Part shown: positions 1 to 10,650 of the stretch, piece by piece | How the letters are laid out: each line of letters begins with the position of its first letter | How positions within the stretch are numbered: position 1 is the first letter of the stretch | Assembly (NCBI GenBank): GCA_032164295.1 | Contig: JAJHTX010000009.1 | Location: 1,860,001 to 1,924,000 of the forward strand | Length of the DNA stretch: 64,000 bases | Reading direction: 5' to 3' | From: Inonotus obliquus | Lineage: Eukaryota; Basidiomycota; Agaricomycetes; Hymenochaetales; Hymenochaetaceae | The notes under the pieces: generated by a model | Databases searched by the model: none | Told to the model about the DNA's origin: nothing | The model's input: only the letters and a program-made list of their open reading frames with translations | Position numbers and translations under genes: made by a program

Positions 1-217
1 CACGAGGACCTGGTTCACGAGAAAGTGTATCTTTATCTTCCAGTCTTTGGTGAGACTTGAATAATTTCTTCATGATTGCGGTGCCTCGATAGCATCAATG
101 TTGACGACGCGAGCGAGGATGCTGTCGCCGCCTCTGTCGTGTTGGTGGATGAAGTTGATGGTCCTTCTTGGCTTTCCTTCCATCAAATCATTTATTCTAT
201 TCAAATTCGTTTTATAT
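1..217. other. left window edge, no confident gene
   Basis: The first 60 bases read openly on the + strand in frame 1 and end in TGA at 58-60, so they could be the last codons of a gene entering from the left. This is too short to identify. The rest is downstream (3' UTR-like) sequence of the minus-strand gene that ends at 218. A minus ORF over 70-252 exists but overlaps that gene's terminal exon in another frame and has no support. Confidence 0.3.
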
Positions 218-776
218 TCATTTTTTAAATAATTTTGAAAATGCTCTTGCAAATGCTGGTGAAAAATACAACGAAATTCCGATCCTCAACGGCAGAAGGG
301 CCTGTAATTATCATCAGGATTTTCTTATATTGATAACTTTGGGAACTGTTTACTTTTGTTGCGCAGTATGCTGCCAATGCATTGGCGACGTCGCCCGCGA
401 TGGCGGGAGTGTTGTTGACGGCGTTGTCGAACCCCCATAAGTTGTATCTCCGGCCCACTCGTTGCGTCCAGCGCTCGCCGTCTTCCATCCATCGTCTTGT
501 CGTTTCTTTAACTATATTTGTGCTTTCACCGTCTTCATCCCTAACTCTCGTCTTATCTTTTGCATAATTAACGACGCGCTCGCCAACGCCCAGCGTTCGA
601 CACGCGTAGAATACGCCCACAAGCGGGACAATCGCCGTCGCTTCGTGCAGGATTGCGAAACTCGTTATTAGCGCCGGCAGCCCCGTTCCTGTCCGTGCCG
701 AAATGCCCGCCAATGTCGCTCGATAGCGCGATATAACCGAGTTTCTTCGCCGTGAAGGTGGCAGAGGGTCGGCCAT
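218..776 (-). CDS. FLILHELTA-family mitochondrial protein (Mrx11-like)
   Basis: Two exons, 776-354 and 301-218, separated by a 52-bp GT..AG intron (302-353) with a CTGAT branch-like motif. The splice is phase 0 and gives 168 residues. Residues 30-50 read LPALITSFAILHEATAIVPL, a close variant of the motif that names the fungal FLILHELTA family (Pfam PF10306), which includes yeast Mrx11, a mitochondrial protein tied to mitochondrial gene-expression complexes. The second exon supplies a conserved-looking tail (ALLPLRIGISLYFSPAFARA) that would be lost without the intron. The basic N-terminus (SRRRNSVISRYR) suits a matrix-targeting sequence. The start is the first in-frame ATG; the open frame extends upstream to 866 but only from GTG. 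Molecular function is not established from sequence. The gene is divergent from the acetoacetyl-CoA synthetase gene. Confidence 0.8.
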
Positions 777-963
777 TGGATGTGCAGGAGGTAGGTAGAG
801 TGCTCTGACTCTCTCACGTTGGCTGCTCGCCGTCCGTCCTTTTTCCGCTTGATCCCCAATTTTCACACCGACGAGAAAAAGTAGTGATTATATGCAGTTC
901 TGATCATCAACTTCGAATTCGACCCATGAGAATTGCCGGGCACGTTGTTTCCTCCCAGCGTCC
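777..963. promoter_or_regulatory. shared divergent promoter region
   Basis: Only 187 bp separate the start codons of the FLILHELTA gene (leftward) and the acetoacetyl-CoA synthetase gene (rightward), so the two 5' UTRs and core promoters must lie here. No convincing TATA box is visible. This is inferred from gene arrangement only. Confidence 0.4.
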
Positions 964-3816
964 ATGGACAACCTCAAGGTGTTCGATCAGTCCCGCCTCC
1001 TTTGGAGTCCACCAAACCCTTCCAGGACACGGGTAGAGTACTTGAGACGGTTCATCAATCATAAGCACGGATTACATCTAAGTACTTACTTCGATAAGTA
1101 TCGTCATATGTTCAGAGCTGAGCAATAAAGTAGAGAACTACGACGAGCTTCATGAATACTCGGTGTCCGACTATAATTTCTGGATTGATCTCTGGGAGTT
1201 TCTTGGTATAAACAGCTCAGTCCCTCCAAGTCCTTCGAGGGCACGTTTCCAGATTATATCAGTGTCACAACGTTTTCTTACTATCTGTCTGTTAGATCTT
1301 GGAACAAGGACGTGCACCTTATCTTCCGAATTGGTTTCCCGGAACACGTTTGAACTATGCAGAGAATCTCCTTTCGCGATCAGACGATGGAATCGCGATT
1401 ACCTTTGCTCGAGAGGACTCTTTGGTGTTTGGGTCGAGTTTTCAGAATAGGAGGATTCAGCATGTGTCCTGGCGTGAGCTGAGGGATCAGGTTGCCCTTT
1501 GGGCAGCAGCGCTGAGAATGGAGGGTGTCGGTGTTGGCGATCGAGTTGCTGGTGCGCCCTAGACGTCGAAATGCGTTGTCCGAAAGCTAACTAGACATCT
1601 CTCAGCGATCCTTACCAACTGTCCCACTGCAATAGCCCTAGCACTGGCGGTCTCTGCGGTCGGCGCCATCCTCTCACCTACAGCGCCCGACATGGGCGTC
1701 CAAGGAATCCTCGAGCGGTACAAACAGATACAGCCTCGACTCATAGTTGCGGAGACATGCTCGCTGTATGCAGGGAAGTATAATGACTTGGCACCCAAGT
1801 TAGGGGAGGTTGCGAAGAAGTTGAGCCAAGGTTATGGGCTGAGAAAAGTTGTCTTGGTACCAGGAGCTGGAGTTAATGGAAGGGGGAAGGACGGTGTGCA
1901 GTTGAGGTGAGTCGCTGTTCTGAGTGTTGAGTAGATGCTGATACAAGCTGCAGTGCGACGGTTGACGAGTTCCTGGAGGCTGGCTCGTCTTATGATGGTC
2001 CACTAGTGTTCGAGCAATTGCCTTTCAACCAGCCTCTATACATTGTCTTCTCGTCGGGTACGAGTGGTCCTCCGAAATGTATCATCCATTCAGCCGGGGT
2101 GAGACGCATGCAAGCCCGATCTTTCCCATTCGTATGCTGACTATTGTATGCTTGCTCCAGGGTGTCCTCCTGCAGAACAAGAAGGAATGCGCTGTTGGGT
2201 TCGGCATGGGTATCGATGATACTTACTTTCAGTTTACTACGGTCAGAATTCACCTCCTTTCACAAGGGTCTTTGTCTTAAGCTTGGCTCATAGACGGGCT
2301 GGATGATGTGGCCATTCATGCTCGCTGCTCTCTCATGCGGGACGCGTCTCATTGCGTATGATGGATCGCCGTTCCATCCTGACGTAAGGGACTTTCTAAA
2401 GTTTGTGAGCGAACAGCGGTACGTATAAGTTCACATCAACTATTGGTTGTTCTTCCTTACATCTGCCCGCTTCAGTGTGACGGTCTTTGGTACGAGTCCC
2501 CGATTTCTTACTGAGATACATAATCAAGGGATTCATCCGCGTACGTCCGCTCTCGACCCACCTGACGAACTACCAGAATGACACCCGATCGGATACAGTC
2601 AATCTTTCGCCGTTCGCTTCGCTTCGCATCCTATTTTCTACCGGGTCTGTACTCACCGCGCCGATGTTCGAATGGACACAGCATGCATTTGGTGATGGCG
2701 TACATCTCGCTTCTAGTTCTGGTGGGACTGATATTTGTGCTTGTTGTAAGTACAAGTTGTTCTTGGCGCTGAAGCTAGTTGTTGATATCGTTTGTAGTTG
2801 TTGGTGCGGTTGAGAGCCTGCCTGTCTATAGCGGAGGTATGGGAATCTTCTGTGTGCCGATGAACGTACAAGGAACTGAGCCATTCATTAATAGAGATTC
2901 AAGGCAAGAGCCTCGGGATGGCCGTCGAGGTTTTTGATCCCGAAGGTCGGAATATCGAGCACACCGGTACACCTGGCGAACTGGTGTGCACGCGACCTCA
3001 TCCTAGCTTACCTGTAGGGTTTTGGAATGATGAAGACGGAGAAAAGTTGCGCAAAGCTTATTTCGATGTGTATCCAGGTGTGTTTTTGATTTGTTTTATA
3101 TGATTCCACAAATGGGCAGATAAGTTGATTGCGCCCATGCAGATGTATGGAGGCAGGGAGATTTTATTGTTCTGGACCCGAAGACAAAGGGGGTGATTAT
3201 TCTCGGCCGAAGGTTAGTACGGTTCCTTCTCACCGATGCTTCGTCCGCCCTACATGATTTCTTACCACGCTTTTCACCCAACTCAGTGATGGCGTCCTAA
3301 ACCCCTCAGGCGTACGCTTTGGCTCAGCAGAAATTTATGCCGTATTGGAGTCCCCACCTCCTCCATACGACTTCACGCTTTTCATTGCTGATGCTCTTTG
3401 TGTGGGCCAGCGACGTGCGAGAGATTCAGACGAAAGGGTTTTGTTGTTTGTGAAGATGAGAGAGGGGAAGAAGTTGACAAGGGAACTGAAGAGGGAAATC
3501 GGGGAGGCGATCAGGAAGGCGCTTAGTCCGAGACATGTTCCGGCGTATATATTTGAGGTGGATGATATTCCTGTGAGTGCTGTTCTGCTTGTATCGTGTG
3601 CTTGCGGTGGGTGACAAATTCTTTTGATAGTATACGGTTAATAGTAAGAAGATCGAGATTGCCGTGAAGCAGATTGTTTCAGGGTCGAAATTGAAACCGA
3701 GCGGAACGGTCGCGAACCCGGATTCGTTGAATCAGTATTATAAGTTCTATGATATAGAGTCTTTGGACGAGTTTGGTAATGTGGTGCAGAAAGGGAAAGA
3801 GAGGTCAAAACTGTAG
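964..3816 (+). CDS. acetoacetyl-CoA synthetase (acetoacetate-CoA ligase)
   Basis: Fourteen exons fitted by hand: 964-1081, 1134-1240, 1296-1551, 1606-1906, 1954-2098, 2161-2241, 2294-2418, 2476-2540, 2599-2745, 2798-2836, 2895-3077, 3143-3212, 3287-3572, 3631-3816. They sum to 2,109 bases, an open frame of 702 residues, which fits the family's usual size. The enzyme activates acetoacetate to acetoacetyl-CoA with ATP in the cytosol (ANL adenylate-forming superfamily), feeding sterol and lipid synthesis. Family landmarks: [14 protein letters not shown] near the N-terminus, the P-loop-like [54 protein letters not shown], the hinge-side [20 protein letters not shown], and the C-terminal lysine region [13 protein letters not shown]. 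Twelve introns are GT..AG; the second (1241-1295) needs a GC donor to keep frame. No disabling change was seen. Confidence 0.9.
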
Positions 3817-4054
3817 ATCTGGGAAGTGGAATGATAGAAGTGTAAGTCTTTTGGTTATATGCATATGATTGTGAATAGGAATGCTACGGCTGAATGAGAG
3901 AATACGATGGAACCGTGATACTGAAATTGATTCAAGCATGTGTGACTGGCGTATATACACACCTCAGTCAGTTGCGCCGTCTAAGATTCCTTCTCGCGAA
4001 ATGGTTGCGATACAGACGTTCGCTCGGGAGCAAATATAATCGACGGTTCGGCTT
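3817..4054. other. convergent 3' intergenic region
   Basis: This 238-bp stretch lies between the stop codons of the acetoacetyl-CoA synthetase gene (+) and the convergent membrane-protein gene (-). It should hold both 3' UTRs. No other signal was recognised. Confidence 0.5.
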
Positions 4055-5311
4055 TCACGAGTCAGTCGCAGCTAATACAGACGCCACGGTGAGCGGAACC
4101 AATACCCATTGACCCCGTCCTTCCAGAAAGATCATGATGAAGAGCAAAATCGTGATGAGAAGGAACAATGTCAGGCCTACTCCCCATTGTGGTAAACTGC
4201 ATATGAGGCGCTGGATAGGCTGGAGTCGTTGTGCATCGACTCTGGCAATACCAACCGAGCCGTCGAGATATGCATTTGCACGTGCGACTTGGACGTATGA
4301 ATGATTCAGTAATTCCGGTCGAGTGATTGTGGGATAAGAGGAAGGGCTTGGCGTTATCGGGTGGTATGGGTCGAAAGTTACCGCGCGTTGACTTAGGCCA
4401 GAGGTCAAGCTTATCGAGATTGGTAGTGTATCGCGTCCCATTTAGACAGCGTTCTAGCATTTGAGACGCTTCGCCCCAGTCTATGTTACCGACAGATGCG
4501 TTTCCTGAACTGTATGCTTGTAATTGTCGGCCTTGGGAGTATAACATACACGGTGACTAATTTCATGTTGGGATCACAGAAAAGGACGAACGCATCTGTC
4601 GCGGTTCATGTATCACCCGTGTCAAGGTGACGAACGAGGTCCGACCAGTGTGTACTGTCAGTTGTCCTTTTGGTTGGAGGTATCGAGGATATAGGGACAT
4701 GTCCGTCGTGCTGGCATCTTCTTCGGTCCCTGTCCCGAGAAACAGCCATGCGAACACACCTAATCTGGTCGTCATCACCAACGGCCATATCCTGTGATCA
4801 AGAACGGGTTATAATCATTCAAGTCGACTTTAGAGCTCACCAGCACCCGATTCAGGATTGTCAGATACGGGGATAGCATCGTAGTCTAGCATTCCCTTCG
4901 TGTCACCCCAAACGTCCAGTTGGAATGTTTGTGATTACCTGTAGGTGGGTTTTAGTGAGCCATTGGGATTCAAATCAGGTTAGGAATCAGTTGTAAAGCC
5001 GGAATTTGACGTTCCTCATAAAGAGAACTCACGTAATTGTCAGTAGATTTCTCGTTCCAGGTAACGTATTCGTACCGGGTGGCTTTGGTTAGTGTGTCAA
5101 ACATATGTGCAAGGCGATCCAACATTGCGGAAGTTGAAGTGGAAACACGGTGTCTTCGCGGGCAAGGGCATGTGCACATTCGCCTGAGTAAAACTCGACT
5201 GTGATCTGAAGGCAACGCAGGGAGTTGAGTGACGATCGCTATCGTAGGCAGAGCCGATTTGAATAAAAGGCAAAGCAGAATCACTAGGACTCGGTGGCGA
5301 TGCAAGTACAT
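4055..5311 (-). CDS. hypothetical secretory or membrane protein, exon structure unresolved
   Basis: Not recognised as a family. The proposed start (ATG at 5311) is followed by a signal-peptide-like run, HRVLVILLCLLFKSALP. The proposed end (TGA at 4055) follows a strong membrane segment, GVGLTLFLLITILLFIMIFL, and a short tail. Coding-like blocks between are: 5311 to about 5032, ending at a GTGAGT donor; about 4930-4840 (LDVWGDTKGMLDYDAIPVSD); about 4785-4610; and 4441-4055. A GTGAGC donor and CACAG acceptor flank about 4842-4793. The blocks could not be joined into one open frame with the splice sites seen, so either small exons were missed or the gene is damaged. A secreted or plasma-membrane glycoprotein is a reasonable guess, no more. 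It is convergent with the acetoacetyl-CoA synthetase gene. Confidence 0.35.
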
Positions 5312-5943
5312 AGTCGCACGTAGCGTGCACGCTGAGACATGGTTACGGACATTAATCTTTCCTTCATGAAATCCACCTTCGGGACTCTAGGTATTGAGAC
5401 CCGTGAGCTTGGCTGTATTGCTCGGGGGAGCGCGGTCTATAACATCTCGGTAAGTATTCGCTCGTTGTTCATTCCACTTGAAAATGCTGCTCCTGCCGGT
5501 GGTGGATAAGACGATCGAAAAGATAATAGTCGAGAGAGAAAACACTTCTCCAGACTCCAAGTCGCTCAGAGCGCGCAGATTAAGGCCATGCACGCAGCCG
5601 GTGGGAAACTCGACAAAGGCAGTCCTAAGGATATGGAATCCGGTTAACGACATTTATACATATCATGATCGAAAGGAGTCCTTGAGTTGAGCAGAACTGA
5701 ACTCTCACTACATGATTACTGGAAAGGTGGTTGATCAAAAAAGGGATTGGTAATATCTACATGACGTAATCAGTTCGCAAAAAGGACTCATGGCATAACT
5801 GCCTCGTCACGTCGTCCTCTCTCCCCCATCCATCGTCCGTCACTGCGTCCAACCTCCTGTTCAATGTTCATCGAGGTAGCGATTGTTATATGTATGTACG
5901 TACTTTCTTTTGGGCTCCTTTCTATGAGTGGGTCGATGTCAAC
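5312..5943. other. intergenic region with one unsupported minus ORF
   Basis: An 88-codon minus ORF with a real ATG (5653 to 5387) reads with ordinary amino-acid composition (MSLTGFHILRTAFVEFPTG at its start). It could be an upstream exon of the 4055-5311 gene or chance. No recognisable domain. The remaining sequence shows nothing identifiable. Confidence 0.25.
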
Positions 5944-6327
5944 TCAATGTGGTTCAGTGTTAGAGGAGCTCAGGGAATGACAGTGCGACATTCGTTGGGA
6001 CCTGCGCTGGATCAAGCCTAATCGGTCCTGAGGGTAACCCCCTGCGCAAATTGAATCTTCTGGAAACTCTCGTTGGAATTGTGGTATGTCTATACCTCGA
6101 CGAGTCTGAGCGCACTTGACATGGACTGGACCTTCGTACTCTCCATAATCGTGGAACGATCCGACCCACATTTCGTACCCTGCCACACCTTGTGTGCCCA
6201 CTTGCTCGTCGTCTGGCGTGGCGGGCAACCCGCCATACAAAAACTTACAACCTTCCACAGCGCTGTGAAGAGGAGTGCGTTTGTAGAGCCCAACCTGCTG
6301 TTCTCTCCTTTTGACGCACGATACCAC
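5944..6327 (-). CDS. possible hypothetical gene fragment
   Basis: A 127-codon open frame on the minus strand with coding-like, low-bias composition (for example GYEMWVGSFHDYGEYEGPV near residues 50-70). It lacks an ATG at its open end, so an upstream exon would be needed. Near 6040 a second minus frame gives an equally natural ending (SGPIRLDPAQVPTNVALSFP), which hints at an intron or a frameshift. Not recognised; it may be a remnant. Confidence 0.25.
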   Translation of the reverse strand: MVSCVKRREQQVGLYKRTPLHSAVEGCKFLYGGLPATPDDEQVGTQGVAGYEMWVGSFHDYGEYEGPVHVKCAQTRRGIDIPQFQREFPEDSICAGGYPQDRLGLIQRRSQRMSHCHSLSSSNTEPH

Positions 6328-6765
6328 TCGTGATCTAGGGCGAAGACCTACTAATCAGTTCTCCTTTCTCGTACCGCGGATATGTGCACCTCCCGCTTAC
6401 ATCCCGCCCTGGTTTCAAAGTCACATTCTGCTTCGCTAAGACAGCTACTCCAGATTTTCGTTGCTACTGGCAGATAGGTCTACCAATCAAGCACATGCTC
6501 CGTGCTTCGATACAGCACTGGCTATCATCGATCTTTTCGCTTGGGCACGCTGCACAATCAATCTGGTTAACTAAGTACCTTCTTCTCTGGTGCTTATGGG
6601 AATGGACTACTATATCTGGAACATCTGCTTTGGTAATATGTCACGCATCACGTCACCTGGTTCCACCATTCCTTCTGATCAGTCGCTATCCTCAACTCAC
6701 GATTACCACCTGCGCATTCCTCGAAGGCATTCTCGTCAGGCATTCTCATCGACTTTCCCGACGCT
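6328..6765. promoter_or_regulatory. upstream region of ferric reductase gene
   Basis: About 440 bp without a supported gene precede the ferric reductase start. Several GATA cores are present on both strands (for example near 6470, 6530 and 6685), which would suit iron-responsive GATA repression as known for fungal reductases. GATA cores are common by chance, so this is inference only. Confidence 0.3.
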
Positions 6766-8833
6766 ATGTCTGATGCTCCGCCCACTATTCCAACGGAATT
6801 TCAGATATACAAGTTCGTGCCTGACTTGCCACGTCGCCTCTCACTGACTTCTCTGCGCAGTTCCTATGCGGTAGATCCAACCTATCAGCGGAAGTTCAGC
6901 ATAGTTTGGGCATCTGCTGCAGCTGTTTTTATCTTAGCATCGCTTCCGACCTTTGTGCGTGCATTGCGGTCAGGCCGAATTCGCGGCTCGTTGTTCGGAA
7001 TTCGCGACGAACTAAACACATATGTGCCCATTGGTAACGGCGAAGAAAAGTTACCAGAACCAACGCGGGGACGGTCTCCTAGGTTCTTTGGTTGGCTTTC
7101 CGTATTGAAAGCGCCTGCAATGTGGTCCGTTCCCCTCATGGGTCTGGACATCGGACAACGTGAGAGTTTCTGTTGGTGGAAATCTAGTGTACTTTCTCAT
7201 TTCCATCTAGTTATCCTCGTGGTCGCCTATTATGTTTCTGTGCTTCTTTGCATAGTGCTCAATGCTGAGCTCATCGATAATCCGAATCGTGCCGGTTTCT
7301 TGGCTATAGCCCAATTGCCACCCGTCTTTCTATTTGCGACTAAGAACTCACCTCTTGGTATCATGTTGTCCTGCGGTTATGAAAAGCTTAACTTCTTACA
7401 CCGCTGGTGCTCTCGCGGTACCTTACTTGCCTCGGCTGTACATGGCGCGTTGTGGATTCGAAATCACCGTGAGTACGGCGTACAGATTCTGGGTGCGCAG
7501 AAGGAGACATCGGGTGTTGCTGCCTTCGCGCTCCTCTGCATTCTTGCCCTCAGCTCGCTACGGCCCGCGCGTATATATGCATATCAAGTGTTTCGCTTGA
7601 TTCAGTAAGTGTTTCCTCATTGGTGTGGACTCGCAAACATTAAACACGTTCATCAGCCTTCTCGTCGTCCCCTCATTCGTTATCACGCTATGCTATCACA
7701 CATTATACGTAGCACCGTATGTGTATCCAGTTCTCGCATTTTATGGGTTCGATCTGCTCCTCCGCCTAGTCCGATCCCGCGCGAAGGATGCTACTCTCAT
7801 CGCGCCCGACGCTCAGATGACCATAATACGCGTTCATGATTGCACGTCCGGCTGGAGCGTTGGACAATACGTACGCTTGCGCATATTCATCGCCAATCGT
7901 ATGTTCGAGAGTCATCCCCTTACAATCATGAACGCACCGTTAGCTACAAGTTGTCTTGGTGATATCGGTATCGACCATGAACTTATTCTTGGAGCAAGGG
8001 TAAAGGGCGACTGGACTCGCGCGCTTAATACCTACACGCGCGAGAGCATTACTCGAATCTCGGAATCTGCGGATCGGGGTCATGTTCGTTCTGAATCAAT
8101 GAATGTCGTGATTGAGTCTGAAGTAGTTGTCGAGGGTGCGCGAGAGGGAGTTCCGGTTAATCTTGCCGACCTGCCTCCCCCGTCAAAGACGGGAAATGTA
8201 ACGGAAGCTGTTGCTCCCGAGGCCCGATGGTCCGTAGTGCATGGTGGGACGCCGGTGCAGGTGATGCTCGACGGTCCTTATGGCGGCTGTGCTCTGGACC
8301 TTGGTGCTTTCGAGCGGGTCCTCCTACTTTCAGGCGGATCAGGAGTGACCTTTACGCTTGGGCTTCTTGACGATATCGTCGGGCGGTGCATAAAGCTTGG
8401 TCGCCCTGGGGGGGAAGTAACACGTCGTGTGGAACTTGCCTGGTGTGTCCGATCCTTCGGTGCGCTGAATTGGGTGGCACCGCTACTATTGCCAATCGTT
8501 GTGCGCGCTGCGGCGCCTGAATCAACGCTAGATCTCCATATCAGTGTTTACGTTACTTGCCTATGCAAGCCGGAGCAAGTCCCTCTCATTCCGAACTGCG
8601 ATGTACTATTGGAGAGACCGAGCGTGCGGGGGCTTGTCGAGGGCCTTGCTCCTTCCTGTGCTATAACGAGGGACGAGAAATCGGAGCAAGAATCCACCGA
8701 CTGGTCCAGCTTAGCGATTTGCGCAGCAGGACCTGAAAGTCTGACGATCGAAGCCAGGAACACCACTGCACGTTTTGCATTCCGGAACCCAATGCGCCGT
8801 GTCGAATGTCATACGGCAGCTTACTTCCTATGA
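6766..8833 (+). CDS. ferric-chelate reductase (FRE type)
   Basis: Two exons, 6766-7604 and 7657-8833, with a 52-bp GTAAGT..CAG intron; spliced length 2,016 bases, 671 residues, normal for the family. The protein moves electrons from NADPH via FAD and two haems across the plasma membrane to reduce ferric or cupric ions outside. The first half carries hydrophobic segments with the first haem histidine pair (FLHRWC and AVHGALW). The splice recreates the codon of the next histidine (RLI-H-LLVVPSF), and CYHTLYV supplies its partner. The second half has the FAD-binding HPLTI motif, DGPYGG, the NADPH-binding LLLSGGSGVTFTLGLLDDI, and the C-terminal CAAGPESL. The start ATG at 6766 precedes a short cytosolic tail and the first helix. 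No multicopper oxidase or iron permease lies beside it here. The reading frame looks intact. Confidence 0.88.
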
Positions 8834-9551
8834 AATCTTTCTTGACGTTACTCTTTGTCTAAACCCTTTGCCAGACTTCCCGCCTCTATCGTGTATTATT
8901 TGTTTGGATAGGGTCCATCAAAGTAAATTTTCGCTCAGACCTCTAGCTAGTCCTACCTTGATTCTACGTATACGCTTTTGTAGAAGAAGTTTTATTGCAC
9001 GACGAGTTCTGGTTGATGATAAGGATGGTTCGTGCGGGAAACTAGTACATATGCGCCTGGGGCTTGTATCGCCCGAAAAGTGTCTCACCGGCCCCTGGAC
9101 TGATACGATGAAAGTAGCTTGGTATGTCCTACATGCAGTGTTGACAAGTAGCTCTCATTTTCCGATATGAATGAATAGGACTCCCATGATGATGAGCATG
9201 AAGGTGAACTCCAGTGGGGCTGGGATCCACATCATACAGTAAAGTACGGAAGCAGACTGTATACAGACACACTCTGTAATCAATTGGAGGAACAGTTATA
9301 TCTACATTGTACACCCCATTCTCCATATCCAGTTGTCTAGATAAATTCTATATGGCCATATGGGGTGATGAGCTGTGCTCATAGAACAGTACAGCACCCT
9401 AGCTATATACTGTATGCTTCTGTCTGCTTACTTGCATTTTTGTCAGGTTGAGTTCATAAATGATGATCCTTGAAAGGTGAGTAGATTGCTTGTTATGTAT
9501 GTATAATATGTGCCAGTAACCCTAGGAACAAGTGCACAGTATCTAATGATA
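8834..9551. other. intergenic transition zone
   Basis: 3' flank of the ferric reductase gene, then sequence that becomes AT-rich towards the transposon block. A tiny spliced-looking pair exists near 9054-9133 and 9180-9239 (GTATGT donor, AATAG acceptor). It gives only a short tail with no family resemblance, possibly the end of a truncated gene. Nothing else was recognised. Confidence 0.35.
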
Positions 9552-9633
9552 TACAGGGAATTCCATAATACAGCCATTTGCAGAAGTACAGGGAATTCCA
9601 TAATAATTTGGACACATGAATTTTGACACACGT
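9552..9633 (+). repeat. Tc1-like terminal inverted repeat end, interrupted by LTR element
   Basis: The motif TACAGGGAATTCCATAAT occurs twice (9552 and 9587); the second runs on into AATTTGGACACATGA. The same terminal sequence appears at 54648 and, inverted, at 55721. It looks like the end of a TA-targeting DNA transposon. The 14-kb retrotransposon inserted just inside it at ACGT (9630-9633), and the DNA transposon's continuation resumes at 23756. Confidence 0.55.
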
Positions 9634-10276
9634 TGTCAGGCCAGGATATTGCCTGGACATAAACAATCGTAATATTGGCACGCTTTACACTATCGGAAGC
9701 AAGAACATAGTAGGACATCAGAAAGGATAAACAAGAAATATCGGACGTCGCAGTAACTCGTAATTCTGCACACAAGTTAGCAAATCGAAAGCCGATGGAA
9801 AGTGCCAAGCTTACTATCAAGCGTTGAGCACAACTCGTCTAGTAACAAGCACCGGTACCCACTCGACCCACTCCTCCTCGATCATGATAGTCGTCTCCAC
9901 AAATACTCTTCGTGCTATTAAGCATAAAGATCGCAAAGTGTCGAGAAAGTAACTCACTGAATCGGGTTAGAGGAAGCACGATGATACACAAAAGTCAGCC
10001 TGAGAAGTTCAGAAGCGTGGCAGAGCAGATGGTGAAGTCGTGCACGAAGTCGTGAAGGTGGCATTAGAACAAAGAATTGCAGAAAAGGAACTCGAGCGGC
10101 GATAGATAAACAAACCATTCTTTATATGGTCACGCTCTAGAAGCAGAAATGAAGGTTCAAGAACCACCGGTTGCACCATTCATTTGGTCTTATCTGAGAA
10201 GCCATCCGATACATCGCTCTGGAAAAACCAAAGACCACAGTCCAGATACCAAAAACCAAATAAGCCCAAACTTGGT

Positions 10277-10440
10277 AATCGATTATATCATCCATCAGGT
10301 CATCGATTATATCATCCATCAAGTAATCGATTATATCATTCATTAGGTCATCGATTATCTCATCCATCAAGTAATCGATTATATCATCCATTAGGTCATT
10401 CATCAAGTCATCGATTAGATCATCGATCAGGTCATCACCT
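10277..10440 (+). repeat. 24-bp tandem repeat array inside LTR
   Basis: About seven units of roughly 24 bp, each built on ATCGATTATATCATCCATCA with small variations (ATCCATCAGG, ATTCATTAGG, ATCCATCAAG). The same array is at 22630-22793, and inverted in the solo LTR near 60400-60560. Being upstream of the TATA-like box, it could act as an array of protein-binding sites. Confidence 0.85.
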
Positions 10441-10469
10441 TGAACCATATTCTGGACTCATCAATTGAT

Positions 10470-10650
10470 TCATTGATGGCACATCATTCATCAAGTAACT
10501 CATTGATGCGCATCATTCATCAAATAACTCATTGATGCACAGCATCTATCAAGTAATTCATTGATGCACAGCATTCATCAAATCATGCATTGATGCACAT
10601 CACTCATCAATTAATTCATTGATGCGCATCATTCATCAAATAACTCATTG
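10470..10650 (+). repeat. 29-bp tandem repeat array inside LTR
   Basis: About six units of roughly 29 bp starting TCATTGATGCGCATCATTCA. The related solo LTR at 59562-61191 keeps only about two units, which accounts for most of its 135-bp shorter length. The array expands or contracts between copies. Confidence 0.8.

Noticed and set aside
777..866. Longer N-terminus for the FLILHELTA gene
   Set aside because: The extension begins with GTG, has no ATG, and would use most of the short divergent promoter region.
9054..9239. Small two-exon gene after the ferric reductase
   Set aside because: Splice signals are plausible but the product is short, without an upstream start or recognisable sequence.
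9443..9820. Minus ORF starting in the LTR and reading out into flanking DNA
   Set aside because: It starts with TTG, spans the element boundary, and its flank half differs between the two LTRs.
10137..10448. Asp/Ile-rich minus ORF in the LTR (also at 22490-22801 and 60389-60700)
   Set aside because: It is the translation of the 24-bp tandem array in a frame that lacks stops; composition is set by the repeat, not by selection for protein.
10277..10650. Possible CRISPR-like array
   Set aside because: Units are direct head-to-tail repeats without unique spacers, and the host is a eukaryote.
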